Shown piece by piece: positions 8,535-17,411 of a stretch of 64,000 nucleotides of DNA. The notes under the pieces are model-generated. The model saw only the letters and a program-made list of their open reading frames with translations. It was not told where the DNA came from and did not search any database. Made by a program: the position numbers and the translations under genes. The stretch is from Galbitalea sp036266835 (GTDB lineage Bacteria; Actinomycetota; Actinomycetes; Actinomycetales; Microbacteriaceae), in assembly GCA_036266835.1 (NCBI GenBank), contig DATAXD010000045.1, forward strand, positions 1-64,000, given 5' to 3'. Within the stretch, counting starts at the first letter, position 1. Every line of letters begins with the position of its first letter.

Positions 8535-9371
8535 CTATGGCTGTTGTTCCCCCAGTATTTTCAGCGCGCGCGCGACGCGATCGCCGAGACCCGCCACCTT
8601 CTTGCGGGTCGCCCGATCGAAGCCTTCGAGCAGCTTCAGGATGTCGACCCGCTGGCGCGCATATACCCGCCGCCAGGCGGCATCCGCTGTGATTCCGAAT
8701 CGGATGGCAAGCGCGCCGAACAGTGCGTTCAATATCGGGGCGACAATCGAAAGCCACGCGAGAGACTCGCCGCGCGCGGAGGGGTTGGTCGACGCGGCAA
8801 TCCAGGTGGTGGCCACCACAAGAAGGCCGACGAGGACACTGCACAACCTCAACACGTTCGAGGTCTGCAGAAGAACTCGAGTCGGGCGCAACCGACTGCG
8901 TGTTCGCGCGTCGATCCGCACGAGCCGGCGACGGAAGTCTGCCAGCTGCTTCGGCGTGATTCGTTCGCCTTCGAACTCCCGAAGCTCGCGCCGCAAGGCT
9001 GAGTACGAGATGTGGTCGGTCGCGGCCGTGGCCGCCAGCGCGAGGGTTGCGATGCCCACCACGAGCACTGCGAGCCCGAGCAGAAACAACGTACCGGTCT
9101 CCACGACGTCCTGGCGGAGGCCGGTGCCGGTATCGAAGAGCGAGCGACCCACCTGGTCGATGCCGACACCGACGCCGAGTGCGACGATCGCGCCGAGCGG
9201 GATGACCCAGAACAGCTCGTTCGTGCGCTCCCGGGCAATGCGGCCGGGAACATCGCGATCGCGCGCCGTTCGCGAATCGAGAAAGACGGTCGCGACGTCG
9301 CCGAGTTGCAGGAGGGCGATGAGCAGCCACGCGCCAGCCACGATGCCGGCCACGGCCCAGGCGACGGTCAC
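8535..9371 (-). CDS. Four-segment membrane protein of unknown function
   Basis: 278 aa. Hydrophobic segments lie at about 4-26, 54-74, 92-116 and in the 175-225 region (two segments), separated by an Arg-rich cytoplasmic stretch (about 125-170). No family motif was recognised. The GTG start overlaps the stop of the upstream gene (GTGA), a typical sign of translational coupling. The gene is followed 34 bases later by helD, so the three genes probably share one transcript, but nothing in the protein itself suggests a role with RNA polymerase. Confidence 0.75.
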   Translation of the reverse strand: MTVAWAVAGIVAGAWLLIALLQLGDVATVFLDSRTARDRDVPGRIARERTNELFWVIPLGAIVALGVGVGIDQVGRSLFDTGTGLRQDVVETGTLFLLGLAVLVVGIATLALAATAATDHISYSALRRELREFEGERITPKQLADFRRRLVRIDARTRSRLRPTRVLLQTSNVLRLCSVLVGLLVVATTWIAASTNPSARGESLAWLSIVAPILNALFGALAIRFGITADAAWRRVYARQRVDILKLLEGFDRATRKKVAGLGDRVARALKILGEQQP

Positions 9372-9730
9372 GACTCCTCTGCGATCGCCGTGGCGACCGT
9401 GAGAGCCGCAAACTGAATGAGAAGCTCACGCAGCTGAGGCGTGAAGGTGCGCTCGAACGCGGCATCGACATCCGCCGGTACACCCTCAGCATCCCTGGCC
9501 ATCAGCCGACCCCAACGGATCAGCAGGCCTTCGGCCTCGGTGACCTCAGGCGCGTCGACGTCGGTGCCGGACTGACTGAGCGCCTCACGAAAATACGCGG
9601 CGCCCTCGAAACCGTCGGCCTCGTCGAAAATTGAGAACGCCAGCAGGGACACGGCGCGCTCCCCGACGAATGGAGCGATTTGCTCCCGCAGCGACTCCCA
9701 TTCCGGAAACGGACTTACCTCGTCGGCCAC
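9368..9730 (-). CDS. Small acidic protein of unknown function
   Basis: 120 aa, mostly helical and acidic. The C-terminal stretch FTPQLRELLIQFAALTVA recalls the helix of carboxymuconolactone decarboxylase/AhpD proteins, but no CxxC pair is present and the match is weak. It is the first gene of the operon that continues into the membrane protein and helD, and its stop codon overlaps the next start. The GTG at 9730 is the best start in frame; no strong ribosome site is visible. Confidence 0.6.
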   Translation of the reverse strand: MADEVSPFPEWESLREQIAPFVGERAVSLLAFSIFDEADGFEGAAYFREALSQSGTDVDAPEVTEAEGLLIRWGRLMARDAEGVPADVDAAFERTFTPQLRELLIQFAALTVATAIAEES

Positions 9731-9791
9731 ATCTGTAGCTTAGCGAGCGGCCCGACGGCTCGGCTGTTGCGCTAGTCAGGAGCTCAGCTGC

Positions 9792-10571
9792 TCACGCTGC
9801 GAGCGTGACGTCTCCCGGCATCAGCACGACAGGCCCGGCGGTGCGCCGCTCCTCGATGTCGGCCTGCAGCCGCGTCGCTTCGGTCAGTGGGTGGATGCTC
9901 ACGTCGAGTCCGGCGAACGCTCCCTCGCGGATGAGCTGGAACACGTCGGCCGCCGCGAGTTGGGCGAGCCCGTGACCGGCCCGCCACCGCCGTGCGGCGG
10001 CAAAGTCTTCGCGGGTGATGGACACATCCGATGGACGAGGCTCATCGGCCTCGGTCAGCACGACCGCACCCAGATGACGCACCCAGGCGGCCACGAAGCG
10101 ATCCGCCCCGGAGGGGTCCACTGCGATCCGCACGCGATTTCCACGACCGATCGCGTGCAACTGCTTCACGATCGTGCGGGCAACCAGGCCTGCCGGAAGC
10201 AGCCCGGCCGCGTGATCGAAGGAAACGTCCTTGGGGATGCCGATGAGATCACGTTCACTCGCGATCTGGGGGAATGCGGCTCGCGACCCCGGAACCCGGA
10301 TGGCGACACGGTCTCCCGCAGCAAAACCGACAGCTTCCTTGCCCACCGCGTCGACCGTTCCGACCGCCTGGACGCCAAGGGGGCTGAGACCCACGGCTCC
10401 GAGAGTAAGGCGCACCTGACCGTGTCCGGGTCGCGGCATCAACTGGCGCTGGCGCCGAATCGATAGCGGGCGCTTGGGGGCGGCGGTACCGACTGCCGAC
10501 GCGGATTCGGGGGTTTGCGATGGCGGGGTTTGCGATGGCGGTGTTTGAGTTGTCTGCGTTTTAGTTATCAC
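9792..10571 (-). CDS. Compact quinone oxidoreductase-like (MDR superfamily) protein
   Basis: 259 aa, clearly shorter than the usual 310-340 of zinc-free MDR enzymes. An N-terminal Pro/Thr/Gln tail holds a five-residue repeat (TPPSQ, residues about 10-20). The GroES-like part is recognisable (GQVRLTLGAVGLSPLG, VGTVDAVG, FAAGDRVAIRVPG, HAAGLLPAGLVARTIV). The expected Rossmann glycine motif is missing: after GLVARTIVKQLHAIG the sequence goes to VRIAVDPSGADRF with only a short remnant of the cofactor domain. It may be a degenerate or regulatory member rather than an active reductase. GTG start at 10571, in a locally AT-rich leader (10572-10685). Confidence 0.7.
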   Translation of the reverse strand: MITKTQTTQTPPSQTPPSQTPESASAVGTAAPKRPLSIRRQRQLMPRPGHGQVRLTLGAVGLSPLGVQAVGTVDAVGKEAVGFAAGDRVAIRVPGSRAAFPQIASERDLIGIPKDVSFDHAAGLLPAGLVARTIVKQLHAIGRGNRVRIAVDPSGADRFVAAWVRHLGAVVLTEADEPRPSDVSITREDFAAARRWRAGHGLAQLAAADVFQLIREGAFAGLDVSIHPLTEATRLQADIEERRTAGPVVLMPGDVTLAA

Positions 10572-10685
10572 GGCGTGCCGTTCGTTGTGTATGTGGCTTC
10601 GTATTTCTCAGATGATCTGCTCATCACTACAACACAGACAACCGACAGTTTCCGGTGCGTATTCCCAAGAAAACCCTACGATTTG

Positions 10686-12050
10686 CTAGAAGATCTTCCC
10701 GGGATTGAGGATGTTCGTCGGGTCGAATACGCGTTTGAGTTCGCGCTGCAAATCCACCTGGTCATCACCGAGCTCGTCACGCAGCCAGCGGCGCTTCAGC
10801 AGCCCGACACCGTGCTCGCCGGTAAGAGTTCCGCCGAGTCTCAGGCAGGCGAGAAACACCTCGTTTGCGGCGCTCCAAACCTCCGCGGGCACCTCGCTGC
10901 CCTCGAAGACGAAATTCGGATGAAGGTTCCCGTCGCCGGCGTGCGCCACAGTCGGAATCACCATCCCGTACTTCTTCTCGATCTCGGTGATCGCCGAAAA
11001 CATGGCAGGCAGCTGGCTGCGAGGCACGGCGACATCCTCGATCAGAACCGTGCCGAGCGCGGACATCGCGGGGTGAAACGACCGGCGAATCGCGAACAGG
11101 CGCTCACCCTCCACCTCGTCCGTCGTGATTTCCGCATCGCCGCCCAGCGACCGGATGATGCTGACCGCGGCGTCCGCCTCGAGCCCTGCTCCCGGCCCAT
11201 CGAGTTGAACCAGCAGGTACGAGCCCCGCGAGCCGAGGTCGAGCCCGAGGTAGTCGCCGATTCCGGCGAGCGCGGACTGTGCGATCAGCTCCATCGCGGC
11301 GGGGCGCAATCGAGACGCGGTAATGACGGCGGATGCCCGAGCGGCCCGCTCGATGCTGGAGAAGTAGGCACCGATGGTGGCCTTCTCGCCGGCCGGCAGG
11401 GCGCGCAGTTTCAGCGTCGCTTCGACAATGATGCCGAGCGTGCCTTCCGATCCGATGAGCAGCGCCGTGAGGTCGTACCCGGTCACCCCCTTGACGGTGC
11501 GATGGCCGAGGGACATCAGCCTGCCGTCGGCGAGCACGACCTTCATGCCGAGAACGGATTCGCGCGTGACCCCGTACTTCGCGCACAACAGCCCGCCGGC
11601 ATTGGTCGCAATGTTTCCACCGACGGTCGAAATCGCCTTGCTCGCCGGATCGGGAGCGAACCACAGCCCGCGGGGCGCGAGAGCGGCGTTCAGATCGTCG
11701 TTCAGGATGCCGGGCTGCACGACGGCGAGCTCGTCGTCGACGTTCACCTCGAGGATCTGGTTCATCGCCAGAGTCGAAAGAACGATTTCTCCGGCCCCCG
11801 CGATCGAGCCACCGGCCAGTCCGGTACCCGCACCGCGCGGGACAACGGGAGTGTTGTGCTCATGCGCGATGCGCATCGTGACCTGGACGTCGTCGATGCT
11901 GCGCGCGGTTACCACCGCGAGCGGTTGCGCATGCGACACCTGCCCGGAGCGATCCGCTCTCGCGGCCTCCAGGTCGGCGGGAACGGTTGAGACCACGTCA
12001 CCCAACGCTCCGCGAAGCAACCGCTCCACGGCGTCAACGACATTGCCCAC
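10686..12050 (-). CDS. FAD-linked oxidase, glycolate oxidase GlcD / D-lactate dehydrogenase type
   Basis: 454 aa, the normal length. The N-terminal PCMH-type FAD domain has VPRGAGTGLAGGS and GGNIATNAGG; the C-terminal FAD-oxidase domain has VAHAGDGNLHP and GGTLTGEHGVG, both typical of GlcD and D-2-hydroxyacid dehydrogenases. It should oxidise a D-2-hydroxy acid such as glycolate or D-lactate; the substrate cannot be told by eye. The open frame extends upstream to 12146, across the divergent repair gene; the GTG at 12050 with GAGG close before it gives the usual N-terminus (AVERLLRGALGD). No GlcE/GlcF partners are nearby. Confidence 0.88.
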   Translation of the reverse strand: MGNVVDAVERLLRGALGDVVSTVPADLEAARADRSGQVSHAQPLAVVTARSIDDVQVTMRIAHEHNTPVVPRGAGTGLAGGSIAGAGEIVLSTLAMNQILEVNVDDELAVVQPGILNDDLNAALAPRGLWFAPDPASKAISTVGGNIATNAGGLLCAKYGVTRESVLGMKVVLADGRLMSLGHRTVKGVTGYDLTALLIGSEGTLGIIVEATLKLRALPAGEKATIGAYFSSIERAARASAVITASRLRPAAMELIAQSALAGIGDYLGLDLGSRGSYLLVQLDGPGAGLEADAAVSIIRSLGGDAEITTDEVEGERLFAIRRSFHPAMSALGTVLIEDVAVPRSQLPAMFSAITEIEKKYGMVIPTVAHAGDGNLHPNFVFEGSEVPAEVWSAANEVFLACLRLGGTLTGEHGVGLLKRRWLRDELGDDQVDLQRELKRVFDPTNILNPGKIF

Positions 12051-12147
12051 TGCCTCAGTGTAATGAGCGAGAGCCCTGCGACCCCGCGTCCGATTTCCGC
12101 TAGTGGACGTCCGTGGTCGGTGCGAGAGTGAGAGCGTGCAAACCACA

Positions 12148-13620
12148 ATGCCGTCCCCCGCACTGTTCGCCGAGCGCTATCGTGCGCTGTCGTCGCGCGA
12201 CTCCCGGTTCGACGGACAGTTCATCGCCGGCGTCCACTCAACGGGCATCTACTGCCGACCGAGCTGCCCGGCGATGACGCCGCACGCGCGCAACGTGACG
12301 TTCTACCGAACGGCCGCAGCCGCGCACGAGGCGGGCCTGCGTGCGTGCAAGAGGTGCCAGCCGGATGCCGTCCCCGGTTCCCCCGACTGGAACCTGCACG
12401 ACGACCTGGCTTCGCGCGCGATGCGTCTGATCACCGACGGGGTCGTCGAGCGCGAAGGTGTCACTGGACTGGCAAGTCGGCTCGGGTACACGCCGAGACA
12501 TCTCGGTCGAGTTCTGGTAACGGAACTGGGCGCCGGGCCACTCGCGCTGGCCAGAGCACACCGCGCACAGACCGCGCGAACCCTGCTTGCGGGAGCGGGC
12601 CTCTCCATCGCCGACGTGGCGTTCGCCGCGGGCTTCTCCAGCATCCGTCAGTTCAACGACACCATGAGCGCTGTCTACGAGCAGACGCCCAGCGAAATCC
12701 GGGCTCGCGCGATCACGAGCCCGAGCCCGAGTGAGCGACCGGTATCCCGCGCACACGACGCCTCGGGACTGGCCGAAATCACGCTTCGGCTTCCCGCGCG
12801 CGAGCCCTTCGACGGCGCCGGCTTACTCCGTTTCTTCGCCAATCACGCCGTTCCCGGCCTCGAGACGGCCGACTTCGACGTCTTCGAGCGCGGGCTGCGA
12901 CTTCCCCACGGAACGGCGCGGGTAAGGGTCGAGCTCGACGGCTTGCGCGCCATCCGCTGCACCGCAAAGCTGCAGAGCGTCGCGGATGTCGCAACGCTGG
13001 TCTCGCGGGTGCGCAGGATGTTTGATCTTGATGCCGACTCCGTGGCGATCGACGAAGCGCTCGGCGCGGATCCGGCGATGGTGCCGCTGGTCCATGCGGT
13101 ACCGGGGATTCGGCTGCCCGGATCCCCCGATGCCGAGGAGACCCTGTTCCGGACGCTCATCGGCCAGCAGATTTCGGTGGCTGCCGCCAGAACGGTTCTC
13201 GGTCGGCTGTGTACAGAGCTCGGAACCGACGGACTATTCCCTTCCGCAACCCAGCTGGCCGAGCGGGGTGCGGAAATTCTGCGCGGCCCGACCGCCAGGA
13301 TCGCGACCGTGTTGCGAGTAGCCGAGGCCCTTGCCAGCGGGGACCTTGTACTCGACGTGGCAACACCCGCCCAGGAATTCGAGGCTCGGCTCACCGGGCT
13401 GAGAGGCGTCGGCCCGTGGACGGCCGGCTACCTCGCGATGCGGGTGCTGGGAAATCCGGATGTCCTGCTCACCAGCGATCTTGTCATCCTCCAGAGCGCG
13501 GCCGCGCTGGGCCTTCCGGGCGAACCGAAGGCGCTCGCGGCGCGGGGAGCGATGTGGGCACCGTGGCGCAGTTACGCCGCGATGCACCTGTGGCGCGCGC
13601 GACCCGTTCGCGTTGGCTGA
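12148..13620 (+). CDS. alkA: Ada-like/AlkA fusion: alkylation-responsive regulator and 3-methyladenine glycosylase
   Basis: 490 aa. Domains in order: Ada-type zinc-binding methyl-acceptor domain with Cys36, Cys40, Cys67 and Cys70 (IYCRPSC ... ACKRC); an AraC-type helix-turn-helix (about 85-185, with LASRLGYTPRHLGRVL and ADVAFAAGFSSIRQFN); an AlkA N-terminal domain; and an HhH-GPD glycosylase domain with LRGVGPWTAGYLAMR and the catalytic Asp in LLTSDLVIL. It would excise alkylated bases and may also regulate its own expression. GTG at 12136 in the same frame is an alternative start with purine-rich sequence before it. Divergent from the FAD oxidase; about 97 bases separate them. Confidence 0.9.
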   Translation: MPSPALFAERYRALSSRDSRFDGQFIAGVHSTGIYCRPSCPAMTPHARNVTFYRTAAAAHEAGLRACKRCQPDAVPGSPDWNLHDDLASRAMRLITDGVVEREGVTGLASRLGYTPRHLGRVLVTELGAGPLALARAHRAQTARTLLAGAGLSIADVAFAAGFSSIRQFNDTMSAVYEQTPSEIRARAITSPSPSERPVSRAHDASGLAEITLRLPAREPFDGAGLLRFFANHAVPGLETADFDVFERGLRLPHGTARVRVELDGLRAIRCTAKLQSVADVATLVSRVRRMFDLDADSVAIDEALGADPAMVPLVHAVPGIRLPGSPDAEETLFRTLIGQQISVAAARTVLGRLCTELGTDGLFPSATQLAERGAEILRGPTARIATVLRVAEALASGDLVLDVATPAQEFEARLTGLRGVGPWTAGYLAMRVLGNPDVLLTSDLVILQSAAALGLPGEPKALAARGAMWAPWRSYAAMHLWRARPVRVG

Positions 13621-13712
13621 TTCGCGCCTGTCCGTCCGATCGCACGGTTAGCCCACACGGACGAGTTGCACCACCCCTGCGTGTTATCAGCCCGCGCAAG
13701 TAGGGTCGAGTC

Positions 13713-14063
13713 ATGAAGAAATCGCTGCTCATCATTGCCGTTGGAGTCGGCATCGGATACATCCTCGGAGCGCGGGCGGGCCGCGAGCGCTACGACCTCA
13801 TCGTTGAAAAGGTTACCGGCGTCTGGGAAGACCCCCGCGTCGCCAAGGCTCGTGCCGAAGCCGCGCGCTACGCACGTGAGCAGGGTCCCGTCATCCGCGA
13901 CCGTGCCGCAGCAGCCGCGAAGGCGGCTCCGGGCGTCGTTGCCGATCGGGCCAGGGCCACGGCTGCGGCAACCGATAAGACGGCGCGCAAGGTCGCTAAC
14001 ACGGCAGCGGCGAGGGCCGGAGAGGCCAGGGACGCCGTCCTCGAAACCGACGACGACTTCTGA
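13713..14063 (+). CDS. YtxH-like small membrane-anchored protein
   Basis: 116 aa. One N-terminal helix (about 5-21) with the GYILGARAGRERYD pattern common in actinobacterial YtxH-like proteins, then a long Ala/Arg/Lys-rich helical tail ending in acidic residues. Function unknown; general stress association is known for some relatives only. It converges with aspA, whose stop lies 31 bases downstream. Confidence 0.75.
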   Translation: MKKSLLIIAVGVGIGYILGARAGRERYDLIVEKVTGVWEDPRVAKARAEAARYAREQGPVIRDRAAAAAKAAPGVVADRARATAAATDKTARKVANTAAARAGEARDAVLETDDDF

Positions 14064-14094
14064 GCTCTTCTGCACTATCGCTGGCGGCCCGGCA

Positions 14095-15684
14095 CTAGTC
14101 CTTGCCGGCTGCCGCCTCCTTGAGCGCGGCCTCGCGGGCGGGGCTGGGAATCACCGAGATGGAGTCTGTGACGGCCTGGATACCGGAGAGTCGTTCGGGT
14201 GAGAGCACCAGGGCCACCTGGTCCTTTGTCATCAGGCCGGCTTCGACGACGAGTTCGGCGATCGAGGCGTTGGTGGTCAGCGCGGTGTGCGCGAGAGCTG
14301 CGGATGCGGCATAGCCGATGTACGGCGTCAGGGCTGTCACCACTCCGACGCTCGATCCGACCTGCTGGCTCAGCCGCAGTTCATTGGCCGTGATCCCGTC
14401 AACGCAATTGACCCGCAGCGTGCGGAACGAGTTCGTCATCCACGCCAGCGACTGAAGGATGCTGTGCGCGATCACCGGTTCGAAGGCGTTCAGCTGCAAC
14501 TGGCCGGCCTCCGCCGCAGCCGTCACGGTCGCATCCGCACCGATGACGGAGAAGGCGACCTGGTTCACGACCTCGGGGATGACCGGATTGACCTTGCCGG
14601 GCATGATGCTCGACCCGGCCTGGCGCGCTGGCAGGTTGATTTCACCGAGACCCGCCTGTGGCCCACTGGAGATCAGGCGAAGGTCATTGCAGATCTTCGA
14701 AAGCTTCACGGCGGCTCGCTTCAGTGTTCCGCTCAGGGTCATGAAGATGCCGGCGTCCGAGGTCGCCTCGATGAGGTCGACAGCGGTCTCCTGCGGGATG
14801 CCGGAAACCTCCTCGAGGTGCTTGCGGACCGCTTCGGCGTACCGCGGGTCGGCCGTGATGCCCGTGCCGATCGCGGTCGCGCCCATGTTGATCTCGTTGA
14901 GCCACGGGATGACCTCGCTCAGCCGGTCGTAGTCCTCGCCGAGGGTGACGGCGAACCCGGTGAACTCCTGGCCGAGGGTCATCGGGACGGCATCCTGGAG
15001 CTGCGTGCGACCGACCTTGAGGATGTGGGCGAACTCGTGCCCCTTCGCGCTAAAGGATGCCGTGAGCAGCTTGTGCTCTGCGAGGAGGCGCTTAAGCGAA
15101 AACACCATCGCTAGCTTGATTGCCGTCGGGTAGACGTCGTTCGTACTTTGACTGCGATTAACGTCGTCGATCGGATGCAGGTGGGCGTAGTCGCCGCGCG
15201 GCAGCCCCATGATCTCGAGGGCCCGATTGGCAATGACCTCGTTCGTGTTCATGTTCGTCGAGGTACCCGCACCACCCTGGATGACGCCGACCACGAACTG
15301 GTCATGCCACTGGCCAGCGATGATTTCGTCGCAGACCTTCTCAATGAGTTCGGCCTTGGCCGCGTCCAGAACTCCGATCTCGCGGTTGGCCATTGCGGCG
15401 GCCTTCTTGACCATCGCGAGGGAACTGATCAGGTCGGGGTAGTTGTAGATGGCGCGACGCGTGATTGGGAAATTTTCGAGGGCTCGGGCGGTGTGGATGC
15501 CCCAGTAGGCATCGGCGGGAACCTCGCGGCTACCGAGGGAATCCGTTTCCGTCCTGGTTGCACCGGCTGCTGCGACATCCTCGCTGCTGATCGCCGGGCC
15601 GTTCGTGACAGGCACGTTTTCATCCCCTTCTATTGACTGTTCCGCGAACGGCCGCGCTTTTTGGGCTCGGGACGCTGTAGGCAT
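14095..15684 (-). CDS. aspA: Aspartate ammonia-lyase
   Basis: 529 aa fumarase/aspartase superfamily enzyme converting L-aspartate to fumarate and ammonia. Family signatures are clear: REVPADAYWGIHTARALENFPI, GGAGTSTNMNTNEVIANRA, VNRSQSTNDVYPTAIK, and the catalytic-loop signature GSSIMPGKVNPV. Two starts are plausible. The ATG at 15684 has AAAGGAG nine bases before it. A GTG at 15615 has AAGGGGATGAAAAC before it and gives the N-terminus usual in the family (506 aa). The first is listed; the extra 23 residues are not conserved in known aspartases as far as can be told. Confidence 0.93.
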   Translation of the reverse strand: MPTASRAQKARPFAEQSIEGDENVPVTNGPAISSEDVAAAGATRTETDSLGSREVPADAYWGIHTARALENFPITRRAIYNYPDLISSLAMVKKAAAMANREIGVLDAAKAELIEKVCDEIIAGQWHDQFVVGVIQGGAGTSTNMNTNEVIANRALEIMGLPRGDYAHLHPIDDVNRSQSTNDVYPTAIKLAMVFSLKRLLAEHKLLTASFSAKGHEFAHILKVGRTQLQDAVPMTLGQEFTGFAVTLGEDYDRLSEVIPWLNEINMGATAIGTGITADPRYAEAVRKHLEEVSGIPQETAVDLIEATSDAGIFMTLSGTLKRAAVKLSKICNDLRLISSGPQAGLGEINLPARQAGSSIMPGKVNPVIPEVVNQVAFSVIGADATVTAAAEAGQLQLNAFEPVIAHSILQSLAWMTNSFRTLRVNCVDGITANELRLSQQVGSSVGVVTALTPYIGYAASAALAHTALTTNASIAELVVEAGLMTKDQVALVLSPERLSGIQAVTDSISVIPSPAREAALKEAAAGKD

Positions 15685-15763
15685 TCGTCCAATCTCCTTT
15701 GATTGATTTCAAGACGCTCTTCGTTGAGCCGCCGAAGCAACAGTCTAGTTAGCGCGCCGGCAC

Positions 15764-15985
15764 TCAGATGGTGGCAAAAAACGGGCCGAGTGCGGGGATC
15801 ACGAGGCAGACGCCGAGTGCAACTAGCAGACCGCAGATCACGAAAAAAACGACTCCGAGCCCGCGGAGACGACCGTCGGTTTCCGGACCGGCGAATCGAA
15901 GCCCGAGCGCGAACAGCGTCACTTCACCGCATCCGCCGACCAGTGCGGCGATGACCACGACCAGGAAGTTCGCCCACTCGATCAC
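15764..15985 (-). CDS. Small two-segment membrane protein coupled to pit
   Basis: 73 aa with two hydrophobic helices (about 4-30 and 45-72). Its GTG start overlaps the stop of the phosphate transporter gene (GTGA), so translation is probably coupled. No family was recognised; a small accessory subunit or modulator of the transporter is an inference from position only. Confidence 0.7.
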   Translation of the reverse strand: MIEWANFLVVVIAALVGGCGEVTLFALGLRFAGPETDGRLRGLGVVFFVICGLLVALGVCLVIPALGPFFATI

Positions 15986-17142
15986 GGCTTCGCCACCCCC
16001 GCCTGCTTGATCTTGCCTCGCGGCTTGGGACGAACGAACTGGGACGGGGCAAGCGTGAGGTCGCGCGCGCTCACCTTCGATCGACGTGATAGCAAGAAGA
16101 TTCCCAGGAACACCGTGACCGCAACGACCGCGTCGATCACAATGCCCCACCATCCGACCGCGGCCAGGAGTGCCGCGAGCGCGCCGACAACGGCTGCGGA
16201 CGGAATCGTGATGACCCAGCCAAGAGCGATCCGCCCGGCGGTGCGCCAGCGCACGGAAGCGCCCTTGCGTCCGATCCCCGTCCCGATGACCGAACCGGAC
16301 GCGACCTGGGTCGTTGACAGGGCGAAACCGAGGTGAGTCGACGCGAGGATGGTCGCTGTCGTCGCTGCCTCGGCCGCGAAGCCCTGCGGCGGCTCGATAT
16401 CGGTGATGCCGCGCCCGAGCGTCTTGATGATCCGCCATCCGCCCGTGTAAGTGCCGGCGGCGATCGCGATGGCGCACACCGCGATGACCCAGAATTGCGG
16501 CTGTGTATTGGCCGGCTGCAGGTTTCCTGCAATGAGGGCGAGCGTGATGACGCCCATCGTCTTCTGTGCGTCATTGGTACCGTGCGCGAGCGACACCAGT
16601 GACGAGGTAAAGACCTGCCCGATCCGAAATCCCTCGCGCTGGCGTTTGTGGGTGACGGCGTATGCGATTCGCGTGGCGAGAAACGACACGAGTCCCGCGA
16701 CGAAGGGTGCCAGAACCGCGGGAATCAGGATTTTCGACAACAGAACCGAGAGATTGATCGCGTTGAACCCCGAGCCCACGATCGCAGCGCCGATCAACCC
16801 TCCGAATAGTGCGTGAGAGGAGCTAGACGGCAGGCCGAGAATCCAGGTGACGAGGTTCCACAACACCGCGCCCAGCAGACCGGCAAAGATCAGCGTCGGT
16901 GTGATCAGTACACCGCCGGGGCCTTCGTTGATCAGCCCGCCCGAGATGGTGTTGGCAACCGTGGTGGAGATGAAAGCGCCGACCAGATTCAGCACTGCGG
17001 CGATGAAAACGGCGACATGAGGTCGAAGAGCGCCGGTCGCGATCGGCGTCGCCATGGCATTCGCGGTGTCGTGGAACCCGTTTGTGAAGTCGAAAAAGAG
17101 GGCCAGCGCGATAACCAGCGCAACCATGACCTCGATGTCCAC
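15982..17142 (-). CDS. pit: Inorganic phosphate transporter, PiT family
   Basis: 386 aa, about ten hydrophobic segments. The two inverted PiT signature repeats are present: FTNGFHDTANAMATPIATGAL near the N-terminus and SLAHGTNDAQKTMGVI in the middle, plus LGLPSSSSHALFGGLIGAA. It should carry metal-phosphate complexes or phosphate with protons or sodium across the membrane. The frame is open to 17244, but upstream residues are not membrane-like; the GTG at 17142 is preferred, and an ATG at 17127 is another option. Followed directly by the overlapping small membrane gene. Confidence 0.9.
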   Translation of the reverse strand: MDIEVMVALVIALALFFDFTNGFHDTANAMATPIATGALRPHVAVFIAAVLNLVGAFISTTVANTISGGLINEGPGGVLITPTLIFAGLLGAVLWNLVTWILGLPSSSSHALFGGLIGAAIVGSGFNAINLSVLLSKILIPAVLAPFVAGLVSFLATRIAYAVTHKRQREGFRIGQVFTSSLVSLAHGTNDAQKTMGVITLALIAGNLQPANTQPQFWVIAVCAIAIAAGTYTGGWRIIKTLGRGITDIEPPQGFAAEAATTATILASTHLGFALSTTQVASGSVIGTGIGRKGASVRWRTAGRIALGWVITIPSAAVVGALAALLAAVGWWGIVIDAVVAVTVFLGIFLLSRRSKVSARDLTLAPSQFVRPKPRGKIKQAGVAKP

Positions 17143-17411
17143 TGGGCTGAGTCTTACAGTCGGGCAAGGCAGCCGCAACCCGAACGCTCTTCGGCTCCGA
17201 ATAGCTGGGGATGCGCTGCATTCTGCGCCGGGATACGCTGTCATTGACGTGCCCGTCGAATCGACCGGTTATGATGCCACCCGCGTTTTGGGGGGCGCAA
17301 AAAGCTGTCGTTTTTGGCGGGGTGTCCATAGAGTTCTGGCAGCCCGATAAAACGCAATATCCATGTTCCGCGTACACCCAACGCACAGAAAATTACCGGG
17401 GGTAATTGAAG

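Noticed and set aside
12103..12147. An earlier in-frame start for the Ada/AlkA gene at 12103
   Set aside because: It adds unconserved residues and extends into the divergent promoter region; the starts at 12136 or 12148 fit the Ada N-terminus.
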